Shown piece by piece: positions 35,346 through 46,079 of a stretch of DNA of 64,000 nucleotides. The stretch comes from Silurus meridionalis (taxonomy: Eukaryota; Chordata; Actinopteri; Siluriformes; Siluridae): the NCBI RefSeq assembly GCF_014805685.1, contig NC_060892.1:23511060-23575059 (forward strand), in the 5' to 3' direction. The position numbers were made by a program, and so were the translations under genes. The notes under the pieces are model-generated. The model ran no database searches. It was given only the letters and a program-made list of their open reading frames with translations, and was not told the origin of the DNA. The stretch's first letter is position 1; each line of letters starts with the position of its first letter.

Positions 35346-35544
35346 ACTACCACATCTGATCTGATGAATCACCATCGACATCAAGGACGGCTTTTAACTC
35401 GTCAATGCCGTTATTCGACCATGGCATAAGCGGGACAATCTGCAGCTAGGTGTATTACATGATTCGAATGTACGACGCGGAGGCAACAAACTACTTGACG
35501 CAATGGAGTTCCTAAATTATCTAAAATGCAGTGCCTGTCAAAGC

Positions 35545-36150
35545 TCTGGAAACACCTGGTCTTTTATGTTTTTTTTGGAGACACATCCATGTTCTAAGTA
35601 AAAGGCAAAAACAGACAATTGGACAGCGATTAAGTGGAAAAAAGTTCTATTCACAGATGATCCCAATTAGACATTTTTGTCTCTAACAGAAAAACTTATG
35701 TAAGATTTAGGACTGGAGTGAAGATGTTAGCAGACTGCCTCCCTCTCACAGACAAACATGGAGGTGGAAGCTTTATGGTTCGGGGTTCCGTCCGGACTGC
35801 GGCTAATTGGAACCGACTTCGGCATACGACAAGACGATGACCCGGAGCATACGCCGGCTGGAGTGTTATCTATCATGGAACGGCCACCTCAGTTCTGTGC
35901 GGATTGAAGTGCTCTGGGACGAACAGGATCACAAGGTCAGGAAGAAATCTCCAACTAGCGGCAGCCGAATGTTCGGAGAAAGGAACTGTCCGAATGCCGG
36001 GAGTGTGTAAAGCAGTTCTTCATGCTAAGAGAGGATTTTTTTTAATGAAAAGAAAGTGGAACATCTGGACATTTATAGATTTATTGGGTCAGAGTAAATC
36101 TTCATATGGTTACATGACCTAGTTTGTTGCATCGTTCCTTTTGGACTGCA
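35545..36150 (+). pseudogene. Tc1-like transposon remnant, second subfamily
   Basis: Starts agctctggaaacacctggtc and carries a KHGGGSFMVRG-type piece (about 35756-35790), followed by WNGHLSSVRIEVLWDEQDHK (about 35877-35937), a decayed version of the NPLELPWDELD region at 25818. The end matches that copy (gacctagtttgttgc). It has several frame breaks and no N-terminal domain. Confidence 0.7.
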
Positions 36151-37160
36151 GCAACAGTTAATATATCAGGCAAAGATTTTTTATTTTTTTTGGCATTGCA
36201 CCCGCCACCGTTATGAAATTCGGTACACTGATTGAGCAGCGTCCCAAAGTTCCCTAGAAGTTATTGAAGCCATGAAGATGACAATACAACTAAGTTTCCA
36301 GAGTATTGAAGGACTCACGGGCTCGAACATGATCCCAGTCACGAGCCTGTTATTCCCGCCCAGTTTATACGAAGCCATCAGGCAGGAATTACTAGAAGGA
36401 AGGGGAGGGGCAAAAATCGAGCGAGCAAATCAACCTAATAAGCAAAGACTGGCTAAACTGACCCACTTTTCCAAACTCCGAGCAACATTTTTTACGCTTC
36501 TTCCAATAGTAATGTGTGTGTCTTGAGACACCTGAAGATCATCCTCTTCCATTTGGATTATTCTTCTCGCTTGTATTATACTTAGTACCATCACGTCTCA
36601 TCGTAAAACGCAGTCTAATGTTTCCAATAGAATTCTCGGTTGCCAGATGTTCAAAAAAACCCTGCGGACCGCAACAGAACCGGGCCCCAAAAACAGTCGT
36701 AAAGTGAGACGACGGCAAAATCACGGCGCCGATTCAGTGAAAGCCGGCACTCTGGCAGGACGGGCCATAAATACGTCAGGGGAGCGCGGCGTGACGGAAA
36801 CGTGTGCGCATATCATCTCGGAGCGTGGAGATTCTTTTAACAATGGCGTTTTTTTTTTTTTTTTGCTTTAGCTTTTCCCTATCTTGCACTTTCCAAAAAA
36901 AAAAAAAAAAAAAAAAACACTTCATGCTTCCTGTCTGTTTCTGTCATCCTCGCCGTTGCTTTCGCTTACTGCCCAACCAACAGGAAAAAAAGAAGTGGAG
37001 GATGGAGATCACGCTACGCTCTGCTGCCGCCTGGCTCATCACGTTAGCATCAGGCACACACCGCTAGCTAGTTTATTTATTTCATTCTTTAGCTCATAGT
37101 TTGTTTTTTTTTACCCCAAAGTACAGTTCGGTGCAATTTTAAGTCACTGATTTCATATTC
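36150..37160. other. rest of intron 4, no recognised element
   Basis: Apparently unique sequence, with a T run at 36848 and an A run at 36896-36917. No exon or mobile element recognised. Confidence 0.45.

Positions 37161-37162
<2 letters not shown>

Positions 37163-37210
<48 letters not shown>
37163..37210 (+). repeat. (CT)n microsatellite forming the polypyrimidine tract of coding exon 4
   Basis: About 24 CT units end 18 bases before the acceptor AG (37227-37228), continuing as gctctcctgccttctcag. The microsatellite therefore is the polypyrimidine tract of this exon. Confidence 0.95.
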
Positions 37211-37213
<3 letters not shown>

Positions 37214-37228
37214 CTCCTGCCTTCTCAG

Positions 37229-37339
37229 CAACTCAACCACCCCAACGTAATTAAATATCACGCATCATTCATCGAGGAGAACGAGCTCAATATAGTGCTG
37301 GAGCTGGCGGACGCCGGGGACCTCTCGCGGATGATAAAG
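37229..37339 (+). CDS. nek7: NEK7 coding exon 4 (residues 87-123), hinge region
   Basis: 37 codons from [14 protein letters not shown] to [11 protein letters not shown], phase 0 at both ends. It covers strands 4-5 and the hinge ([10 protein letters not shown]), where the adenine ring of ATP binds. Tyr96 corresponds to human Tyr97, the residue whose inward Tyr-down position autoinhibits NEK7. It is kept, while the neighbouring human Tyr98 is His here. The donor AAG|GTACAC is weaker than the others. The acceptor depends on the CT microsatellite just upstream. Confidence 0.97.
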
Positions 37340-37631
37340 GTACACCCATCCATCAGCGTTTATTTTTTTCCCTTTCTTTGCATAAATGTTTACGTTCTGC
37401 ACTCACAGAGCGTAAAAAATACGGGCGTACGTCGCTCAGAAATGCGGAGAGCAACTAAATTTCCACTGCATTTTTGGATCGAACAGAGGAGAAAAGTGTG
37501 GGAAAGACCTGCAAAACGGACTCGATTTCAGCATCTTCCTAGCTTTCCTACGAATCGACTTGAGCCGGGAATACAGTATAAAGGGTGCAGTGTTTAGTCT
37601 GGGGGAATTGGACCCAGGTGCTGATCACCTC

Positions 37632-37634
<3 letters not shown>

Positions 37635-37685
<51 letters not shown>
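37635..37685. repeat. (CA)n microsatellite
   Basis: About 25 CA units in intron 5, likely length-polymorphic. Confidence 0.95.
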
Positions 37686-37689
<4 letters not shown>

Positions 37690-37799
37690 CGTATATACAT
37701 AAACGTACACACACAACTCTCAGTAATCATTAAATTTGCGTTCAGACTAAAAGTCAGCCTTTTCAAAGAAACTGTGCCTGACTTCAAACTCTATACATA

Positions 37800-38110
37800 C
37801 ACCGGATGGACAAAAAGTTTGTGAACACCTGCTCATAATATTCCATATGTTCCTTCGTTTTTTGTATTTTTTTTAACATCCCATAATAACCTCCACGCTT
37901 CTGGAAAGCATTCCACCAGATTCCTCCGTAGGCTTGCGCCCATTCGGCCACAGGGACGTTAGTAAACCCAAGGACTTATGTAGGTGAGGTTAGAAGGCCT
38001 GAGGTGTTTTTAGCGTTCCCATTCTTCCCAATAGGGTTGAGGTCCTAAGACCTTCAAGATCTTCCAACCCGTGTGAAGCATATCTTTACGGAGCTGGCTT
38101 CGTTTGTTTT
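37800..38110 (-). mobile_element. Tc1-derived short element, reverse
   Basis: Clean left end ggacaaaaagtttgtgaaca, then the family strings aacctccacgcttctgg, attccaccagattcctccgt, tcttcccaatagggttgagg and tttacggagctggcttcg. Confidence 0.8.
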
Positions 38111-38167
38111 TTTTTTTTTCCAATTTTCTGCATGACCCCATTGGGCTTTCTTGTGAATCAGCTTCTG

Positions 38168-38294
<127 letters not shown>

Positions 38295-38874
38295 TTGAAA
38301 CCCAGTGACCCGTCTATTTGCATGAACTCTCAGGAATACGGCACGTGCCATGTTTGCTTGTTAGAGGCGCAACTGCCCCCCACCCCCAATTCACATCAAA
38401 CGAGCCTCTGATATGCAAATACGAAGGACGGCATAAGAATAGATCCACCTGATTTGTTTTGTTTGGAGATTGCGCGTCTAATCGTTTCAGAAAAAGGCAT
38501 GTACACAAAAACGATAATCGGAGTGCGAGGGGAAAAAAAAAACGTCGGCCTGATTTTTATTATTTTTTTTATAAGGAAGAATAGGATCACCTTCAGCATT
38601 GTATTCGCCTCAAATGAGCCTGATTTAGGCTCTAATTGAACCCGTTTGAAGCTGGGGTCTCGACCACTTGGCGTCCTGTTCGAGGTAGAGCACCAGTGCT
38701 AAAAGCTAGAAGACTTTGTGTTAATGGGGTTTTCAGAAGCCTTGCCAAAAAATGGAATTCAGAGAAATCGGTGTTAAAGATGATAGAAAACTAGCTATAG
38801 ACCATGACATGGAATAACGCCAGACTAGGACACAGAGGGGAATCAATAAACGGTCGATCAATAAATCGGCCCTG

Positions 38875-39300
38875 TATGGGAATATATTTGGACAAAAAAA
38901 GATTTGGACAGCTGACTTTCTCCAGGTACATGCGGTTCACACGGGTGTTTTGATAGCATGAAAATTCCTCTCACTTCGACTAGAAGACCCAAACCTGTGA
39001 CCATGACAATGCTCCTGTGCACACAGTGAGCTCCATGAAGATATGGTTTACATTGCAAAGATGCGGAAGATCTCGGATGACCTGCTGTAGATCTTCGACC
39101 TCAACCCTATTCTACACCTTCGGGATGAACTGGAACACTCCAGGCCTCCTCACCTCACCCTATGGCTGAATGAGCACAAATCTCCACAAACAGTCTCCAA
39201 AATCTAGTGGAACATCTTCTCAGAAGACTGGAGCTTATTATCAATGTGTTCATGATGCACAAATCTTAAGCTCAAGTGTCCACAAACTTTTATCGATATG
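38875..39300 (+). mobile_element. Tc1-derived short element, near full length
   Basis: The most complete + copy. It starts atatatttggacaaaaaaag, then has agaagacccaaacctgtgac, catgacaatgctcctgtgca (HDNAPV-like), tcgacctcaaccctattcta and gggatgaactggaacactcc. It then has tctccaaaatctagtggaac and the end caagtgtccacaaactttta. At about 430 bp, nearly all of the transposase N-terminal half is absent, as in all copies. Confidence 0.8.
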
Positions 39301-39317
39301 GTTTACGTGAAAACGGT

Positions 39318-39555
39318 CCAGTGTATGGACAAGAGTATTCGGATTAGCATTACATGGTCCTGCGTACAAAGCGAGCTCCATGAAGAAAAGATCGTAGTGT
39401 GCTGGAAGTTCTCACGTGTTCTGCACAGTGCCTGGACCTCCTAAACCATACTGGACAATAAAACACTGATTTGAACCGCAGATTCCTCATTAGATCTCAC
39501 TAACCGACGTACACCCACTAGCTAAACGATCACAAATCCGCCCCCAGCCACACCC
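39318..39555 (+). mobile_element. Tc1-derived short element, partial
   Basis: Begins tatggacaagagtattcgga and includes tacaaagcgagctccatgaa and later gatcacaaatccgccccc. It is internally deleted and lies directly next to the previous copy. Confidence 0.6.
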
Positions 39556-39696
39556 CTTAATCTAGAGGAAAGACGTTGCAGGAGAATATATGGGCAGATG
39601 GTCACATGCTCTATATTTTCACGGTTCTACAAGGTAAAAAAGAGGATTCCGCATTACGTACGTTTTTACGATCGCTTGTCCTTTCTTTTTTTGCAG

Positions 39697-39805
39697 CATT
39701 TCAAGAAACAGAGGAGGCTGATCCCAGAGAAGACCGTATGGAAGTACTTTGTTCAGCTGTGCAGCGCGCTGGAACACATGCACTCCCGACGTGTAATGCA
39801 CAGAG
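39697..39805 (+). CDS. nek7: NEK7 coding exon 5 (residues 124-159), ends in the HRD motif
   Basis: 109 bases: 36 codons from [10 protein letters not shown] to SRRVMHR plus the first base of the catalytic Asp codon (phase 1). It encodes helices D and [16 protein letters not shown] corresponds to the human loop with Gln129, Arg131 and Arg136, reported contacts for NLRP3. Here Gln128 and Arg130 are kept and human Arg136 is Lys135. The acceptor is tttctttttttgcag and the donor is GAG|GTACAC. The split of the HRD aspartate (G|AT) between exons matches the next exon exactly. Confidence 0.97.
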
Positions 39806-39809
39806 GTAC

Positions 39810-40740
39810 ACGTTATATACAAAGTCCACACGCATCCATGTATCCATTCAGAAAATTGCCTAAATAACATTAAACACAATTTCTTTCTTTCTTTTTTTTT
39901 TAAATAATTAGTTGCCTATTAATAATAATGTCAATAAACTACATCACTAAACAAAAAAATTGTCAATCAGTAAAACAAAATGGCTATTTTTTTATTTTTT
40001 AAATAACAAAAGAATCGACTTTTACAGCTGTCAAATTTAAATTTTTTGATTTTTTTATATATATTAAAAAATTATTTTTTTTATGAATTTTTCTTCCATT
40101 TTTATTGGAAGAGACAAGAAACAAGACACATTTATTTACATATATATTATAATATATTATAATATTATACATATTTAAATATACACATTAACATGCGCAT
40201 AAGCAAACAGTCAACTTATAGAGGACAATCAACGTCCTGCTTTTGCTACTAAACGTTGGGCGTGAACACGATTTCGATTGTGAGATTATTTTAAGATCGA
40301 TCCGAATTCAAATTGATAATGTTTACATTTGTGAAGTCGTATTAGATTGAAATGAATAATTATTCATCCGTTTATTTCATTCATTTCACGTATTTTCTCG
40401 GCTGACCCAGAGTTCACTAACACGCAAAATCCGTCTCGCACTGATTTACAAGAGCACCCCCCCGTCTGTGTCCTTTCGCTGTCCCGATTTGCGTCGTCGT
40501 AAAGTAGTCGCGCTCGCGAATTTGCGATATGGATAGACGAGGTAACAGTCAAAACGTCTGTCTGGGTCTAAACCACTGCGCCCTTCGCCAAGTTGATTTG
40601 TTTCGATCGCAGATTCTTGCCCGGATTCGAATCGCATCGCTCCGTAGGCACTTTTGCTGTACTCGCGCGATACACGTAATCCGATCTGAAGTTATTTGCG
40701 TGCCCGGAGTGAGGTTTAGCGCCAACGTCCCCATAAAAAA
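39810..40740. other. intron 6 stretch, AT-rich then unique
   Basis: 39890-40180 is AT-rich low complexity. 40400-40735 is unique with several CpGs. No element recognised. Confidence 0.4.
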
Positions 40741-40744
40741 TTAA

Positions 40745-40745
<1 letters not shown>

Positions 40746-40815
<70 letters not shown>
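40746..40815. repeat. (GT)n microsatellite
   Basis: About 34 uninterrupted GT units in intron 6. Confidence 0.95.
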
Positions 40816-40817
<2 letters not shown>

Positions 40818-40924
40818 AGTCTGGTGAGCACGTTTTGGTGGACCCCTTTTTTTTTGTAGGCCTATTTGTGTTGTTAACGAGTTTTTCATTATTTCCGTCT
40901 CCGGGGAAAGAAAAAATGTCATCC

Positions 40925-41410
40925 AGGTGGGATTGTTAAATGGAGCTGCATGTCCTTCTTTTTTCAAACTGTTACCATTAAGTCGAAGAGACACAATTGT
41001 ATAGAATGTCTCTGGATGCAGGAGGAGAGCCAAATCTGCTCCATGAAGATATTCTTCACATGAGATAGAAGATGTGGAAGATCTTCAGCTGCCTGCTATA
41101 GAGCTCTAATATCAACTTTATTGAACTGATAAATTGGACACACCTAAAGCCTCCTCACCTTCCAAGCTACAGTGGTCAGTACATGGATTCACAACCGTTA
41201 TGGCTGATAGACCACAAATCTCCACAAGCACACTCCAAAATCTAGTGGAACATCTCAGCAAAGTGGTTTACTACAAGAGCGAATGGGGACTAAATATGGA
41301 ATCTTGTTCTTCTTCTTCTTTCGGCTTCTCCCATTAGGGGTCGCCACAGAGGATCTTCCGTCTCCATAGGATGTTCAAAATCTGATGGTCAAAACTTTTG
41401 ACCCTATAAT
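40925..41410 (+). mobile_element. Tc1-derived element interrupted by a LINE 3' tail
   Basis: Family sequence (gagacacaattgtatagaat, gaagatcttcagctgcctgc, caagcacactccaaaatcta) runs to aatatggaatc near 41302. Then 41303-41366 reads cttcggcttctcccattagg and ggtcgccacagaggatcttc, the reverse complement of the LINE end found at 63690-63720. The Tc1-derived sequence resumes with aggatgttcaaaatctgatg and ends aaaacttttgaccctataat. A short 3' LINE piece therefore inserted in minus orientation. Confidence 0.75.
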
Positions 41411-41608
41411 GTATGCATAATGTCTTTATAATAGTTACATATGAGAAGCTATATAATTATTATAATTTATTTTATTAATGCTCAATATGCTCCTCCCACC
41501 AGGCTCACCCAAAGTTAGCATGTTAACTAACAAAATTTGTCTAGTACCGATTGACGAGAATTTGTTTCCTAATAATGTGGTTAGACTTGCAAAATTTGCG
41601 ACTAAGAT

Positions 41609-42700
41609 GGGGCGGAGCATTCTCTCAAACTGACCACTGGATGTTCAACATGGCACCTCATGGTAAAGACTCTCTGAGGATTTGAGAATTAGGATTGTTG
41701 CTCTCCACAAAGATGGCCGAGGCTATAAGAATATCGGTAAAACCCTGAAACTAAGTTACAGTACAGTGGCCAGGTTTTTACAGAGGTTTTCCAAAACAGG
41801 TTCCACTCGGAACAGACCTCACAAGGGTCCATCAAGGAAGTCGAGTCCTGGTGCTGTGCATCAGGTGAAGAAGCTGCTTCAAAAAAACAGACGTTTGAGT
41901 GCTGCAGCATTGCTTTAGAGGTTGCAGAAGCGGGAGGTGGAACAAGTCGGTTTGCATTGGCATCGTCCCAGAAGGAGCCTCTTCTGAAGCTGGTTCACAA
42001 GAAATCCCACAAACAGTTTGCTGAAGAAAACCTGTCCAAGAGCATGAATTACTGGGATCATGTTCTGTGGTCTGATGAGACTAAGATAAACTTGTTTTAC
42101 TCAGATAAAGTCTAGCATGTGTGGCGACACATGGTGGTGGTAACATTATGGTCTGGGGCTGCATGAGTTCTGCTGGTACAGGGGAGCCGGGGTTCATTGA
42201 GAGAAACATGGATTTCCAACATGTACTGTGACATTCTGAAGCAGAACACGACGCCCTCCGTTCAGAAACTGGGGCCGAACAGCAGTTTTCCAAAATAACG
42301 ACCCCCAAACACACCACCAAGATGACAACTGCCTTGCTGAGGAAGCTGAAGGTGATGGAGTGGCCGAGAATTGTCTCCAGACCTAAACCCTATTGAGCAC
42401 CTGTAGGGCATCCTCAAGCAGAAGGTGTAGAAGTGCATTGTGTCTAACATCCAGCAGCTCTGTGATGTCATTATGGAGGGGTGGAAGAGGGTCCCAGCAA
42501 CAACCTGTGCAGCTTTGGTGAATTCCAGGCCCAGGAGGATTAAGGCAGTGCTGGATAACAATGACGCTCACAAATTCCTGACACTTCGGACACAGTTTTG
42601 ACATGTTCACTTGGGGTGTACTCACTTTTGTTGCCAGTTATTTACACAATAACGGCTGTAGGAGGAGTTATTTTCAGAGGACAGTAAATTTTATATTACA
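41609..42700 (+). pseudogene. Tc1-like transposon, 5'-truncated
   Basis: Transposase frame 41682-41918 holds the paired helix-turn-helix DNA-binding region (RIRIVALHKDGRGYKNIG, then TLKLSYSTVARFLQRFSK) and stops at TAG after SAAALL. The downstream catalytic part persists in broken frames (ccttggtct-type WSDET at about 42070, GG.NIMVWG at 42130-42155). The right inverted repeat (acttttgttgccagttattt...ttttcagaggacagtaaatt) is present. The left one is missing, replaced at about 41608 by unrelated sequence. The sister copy at 61577-62862 has both ends. Confidence 0.85.
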
Positions 42701-43272
42701 TTATATTTATATATAAATATATTATATTATATTATATATATACAAGCACACACTAAACTTTATAGAGAACGTTCTGCTTTTGCAACTGAATGTTTTAGTG
42801 AACCACACTCGAGGCTCACGTGAATGGTTTTTTTATCCCAAACGAACAGTTTGATTATAAACGGCTGGTGTCATGAATGAATGAATGAATCAATCAATCA
42901 ATCAATGAGTCATTACCTTTTTTATTGGACAAATATTCGGAAAATTCGCTTCGCTATAAATGTGTTCGGACTTTCACGCCTACACACACACACACTCTTT
43001 TTCAGAATCTCGCCCGACCCGATTTGATCCCGATCCGATCCGATCTCGTCCATTCCTTCACCACCTGCCCTCCGCGCGAGCCGTTTAACACGCACCTGAG
43101 CTCTGGCGTGTCCGCGTTCCGATTCTCCACATCGCACCTCCGCCATCCAAACATACGTCTTGCGTGTTTGTTATTGCTGTGATGCCTCATGTCCCGAGGT
43201 GTTAAACTTGAAACGGCGCAGTGTGCCTACAAGCATATGGTTCTGATAATGTCACGCGCGCTCACACACGTT

Positions 43273-43309
<37 letters not shown>

Positions 43310-43505
43310 ACTGCCCTTAAAATGAGATGTCTAACACTGCACTCCCAGTCTATTAAAGGTGATTTATATCCATGGCCTGCTTCCTTTTTCCTGGTTTTCG
43401 CTTTTTTTTTTCTCTTATTTTTTCTTTCTTACAGGCCTTTTTTCCCTCCTCCACCTCCCTAAGCTGTTCCATTTATCTTTTTTTTCTGTCTTTTTTTTTC
43501 TTTTT
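42700..43505. other. end of intron 6
   Basis: Holds an AT-rich run (42690-42745), GAAT/CAAT tetranucleotide runs (42875-42906), short (CA)n tracts (about 42982-42993 and 43277-43304) and T-rich sequence feeding the acceptor at 43509. Otherwise nothing recognised. Confidence 0.5.
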
Positions 43506-43509
43506 GAAG

Positions 43510-43617
43510 ATATTAAACCGGCCAACGTCTTCATCACCGCAACAGGAGTGGTGAAACTAGGCGACCTGGGCTTGGGCCGGTTCTTCAGCTCCAAAACCAC
43601 CGCCGCGCACTCTTTAG
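43510..43617 (+). CDS. nek7: NEK7 coding exon 6 (residues 160-195), catalytic loop, DLG and activation loop
   Basis: 108 bases completing the HRD aspartate (Asp160, human Asp161), then [20 protein letters not shown] and [15 protein letters not shown], and the first base of Val196. It carries the catalytic-loop Lys162 and Asn165, the metal-binding Asp178 of DLG (NEK family form of DFG) and Ser194, equivalent to human Ser195, the activation-loop site phosphorylated through NEK9. SSKTT rather than SSETT supports NEK7 over NEK6. The acceptor follows a T-rich tract (tttttctttttgaag) and the donor is TAG|GTGAGC. All catalytic residues are intact. Confidence 0.98.
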
Positions 43618-43619
43618 GT

Positions 43620-44460
43620 GAGCGCTCGATCCCTTTTCTGTTTTTACGCTCCACGATTGAAAAGACCAGAAAAGTCCTGTCTTTTGGAAAAAAAAATCCG
43701 AAAAGAGACAAAGTCTACAACGGGGACGGCGGAACCCCCCGAGCAGCTCGGCGCGTTTCGAGCACAACCATGTGTCTGTTATAAAGTGCCAACTTCCCGC
43801 CTGCCCCCTCAAAATCACCCCTCATACCTACCCGCCCCGCAACACCCCCACCCCAGGACCATTTAAGGAGCAAAAGCGTTTCAGGATCTGTATCCATTTC
43901 ATTGAGCACTTAGGGCCTTCCTGTTTGCCTTGACCCCTGTGCCACGTCTCCTCACGCATGAGCTCCGGCTCGAGCCCTCGATCACCAGCGGAAACGAGTG
44001 AGAGAGGGAGGGGAGAAAAAGTAAAGGAGGAGGAAAAAATATATTGGCCTTTTAACGCCAGACAGAGTGTCTAGAGGCGTTACGTTTATGGACGATCGTC
44101 TCAGTCTGGGGTCTTATATTACATTAACGCATCGGTGTTTTTATTTGAGTTGTTTTTTTTATTATTATTCACACCAAAGTCATAAAATCTCGATTTTTTT
44201 TCTTGTCAGCATAAATGAGTAAGCACATAAATGAGTGACGAGTTGCCTTTTCTCACGGCGAACGTGAAGGTTTCTGGTGGAAAAAAAAAAAAACAGGCGA
44301 CTCAGAAATGACAGGTGGGGGGGGGGAATAAATCTGATTCAAGTCCACAGCTCCCTCTGCAGATCAGGCAAGTGAAGTTCTGTTTCAGACAGAGGCTGGG
44401 AAGAGAGCCGGCTCTAGGAGGATGTAGAGGAGAGCAGGTCGGTATTGGAATTTGGCTCTT
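43620..44460. other. first part of intron 7, mostly unique
   Basis: GC-richer, repeat-poor sequence at 43900-44000, otherwise with A and G runs (44281-44292, 44317-44327). No element recognised. Confidence 0.4.
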
Positions 44461-44467
44461 CATAGAT

Positions 44468-44955
44468 TTCCAGGAAGTTGTCCAAGAAGTTGTCCAGGAA
44501 ATTGTCCAGGAGGATTTTAAGGATATTGCCCAGGAGGTTGTACAGGGGTTTGTCCAGGTGGCTGCCCAGGAGCTTGTAAAGGAACTTGTACATTAAACTG
44601 TCAAGGAGGTAATACATGATGATGTATAGGAGGTTGTACACAAGCTTGTTCCAGACTTTGTTTGGGAAGTTGCTCAGGTGGATGCACCAGGAGGTTGTCA
44701 GGAGTTTGTACAGGAAACTGTCTAGGAGGTTGTACAGCAGGATGTATATGAAGTTGTACACAAGGTTTTCCAGGACTTTGTCCAGGAGATTGCACCAGGA
44801 GGTTTTCCAGGAGGTTTAGGAGGCTGTCCAAAAGATTTTGAACATGGGGTTGTACAGGAGGTTGTCCAAGAGGTTGTTCAGGACTTTGTCCTGGAGATTG
44901 TCCAGGACGATGCACCAGGAAGTTGTCCAGGAGGATGCACCAGGAGGTTGTCACT
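44468..44955. repeat. 15-bp minisatellite (GGAGGTTGTCCAGGA-type)
   Basis: About 32 degenerate units of 15 bases, such as AGGAAGTTGTCCAGG, with variants TTGTACAGG, TTGCACCAGG and GATGCACC. Because 15 is a multiple of three, all frames give 5-residue repeats (QEVVQ on +, NFLDN and PGQSP on -). The resulting long open frames are by-products. It lies in intron 7, about 850-1340 bases after coding exon 6. Confidence 0.9.
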
Positions 44956-44992
44956 TCATTTAAATATAAGCGCTGTTTAACTGTCTTATATG

Positions 44993-44993
<1 letters not shown>

Positions 44994-45026
<33 letters not shown>

Positions 45027-45122
45027 TCTGGTGTCTGTAGGATTTATAGATTTGGAATGATTTGCGTGAACAGAGCTGTTACATGTACATCTCTTCACAG
45101 GACTCTCCTGCTGTTGAGAGCC

Positions 45123-45168
<46 letters not shown>

Positions 45169-45182
45169 TGTGTGAGAGAGAG
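44994..45182. repeat. (CA)n and (GT)n microsatellites facing each other
   Basis: (CA)n at 44994-45024 and (GT)n at 45128-45175, about 105 bases apart, are complementary. The single strand could fold into a long hairpin. Confidence 0.9.
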
Positions 45183-45289
45183 AGAGACACATTCATGAGG
45201 TTAAATTCACCCAGAGGCATAAAGACCTGACTCTATGTCTCCCTCTGGGTACACTGTGTCCCCCTGTCCTCATATTCCCTTTCTTTCTC

Positions 45290-45290
45290 C

Positions 45291-45358
<68 letters not shown>

Positions 45359-45513
45359 CCTTTATGTCTCCCTGTATCTCTCTCTTGCTCTTTAGCTTCT
45401 TATTTATGTCTCTTTCCTTCTCTCAGTAGGTCTCAATTATATCTCTACCTTTCTCTCTCTTCCTCTTTTCTGGCATGCAGTCTTTCTATCTTATTCTCTT
45501 TCTCCCTAGTGCC

Positions 45514-45585
<72 letters not shown>

Positions 45586-45796
45586 TTCTTTCTTTCCAGC
45601 TTCCCATTATGTCTTTCTTCGTTTCTCTCTTGCTCTCTAGCTTCCCATTTATGTCCCCCCTCTCTCTCTCTCTCGCTCTCCCCTCTTTCTTAATTTATAT
45701 CTCTCTCTCCTTCTTTCGTGTTCTCTCTATCTGGCACTCAATTTTTCCCACTATCACCTCTCTCCTCCCTCTCTCTCTGGCTCTCTCTAAGTCTCA

Positions 45797-45864
<68 letters not shown>

Positions 45865-45921
45865 CTCTTTCTTTCTGGCACCCAATTTTTCTTTCTCTCA
45901 CTCTACTCTTTACCGAGCACC

Positions 45922-45987
<66 letters not shown>

Positions 45988-46065
45988 TTTTCCAGCTCCA
46001 AAATGATTTCTCTCTTGCTCTCTATCTTCCCATTTATGTCTCTCTCCCTCTCTCTCTCGTTCGTT
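45290..46065. repeat. CT-rich block with at least four pure (CT)n runs
   Basis: Pure runs at about 45309-45352, 45518-45580, 45800-45859 and 45927-45977, joined by diverged ctcttgctctctagcttccc segments that themselves repeat (45382, 45628, 46010). This indicates a larger ~200-300-base unit of CT run plus linker. The S/L-rich frames here are by-products. Confidence 0.9.
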
Positions 46066-46079
46066 GCACGAGGGTGGGT

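Noticed and set aside
44414..45098. Open frames of 93-165 codons with QEVVQ, NFLDN or PGQSP repeats
   Set aside because: They follow from a 15-bp minisatellite and have no independent coding evidence.
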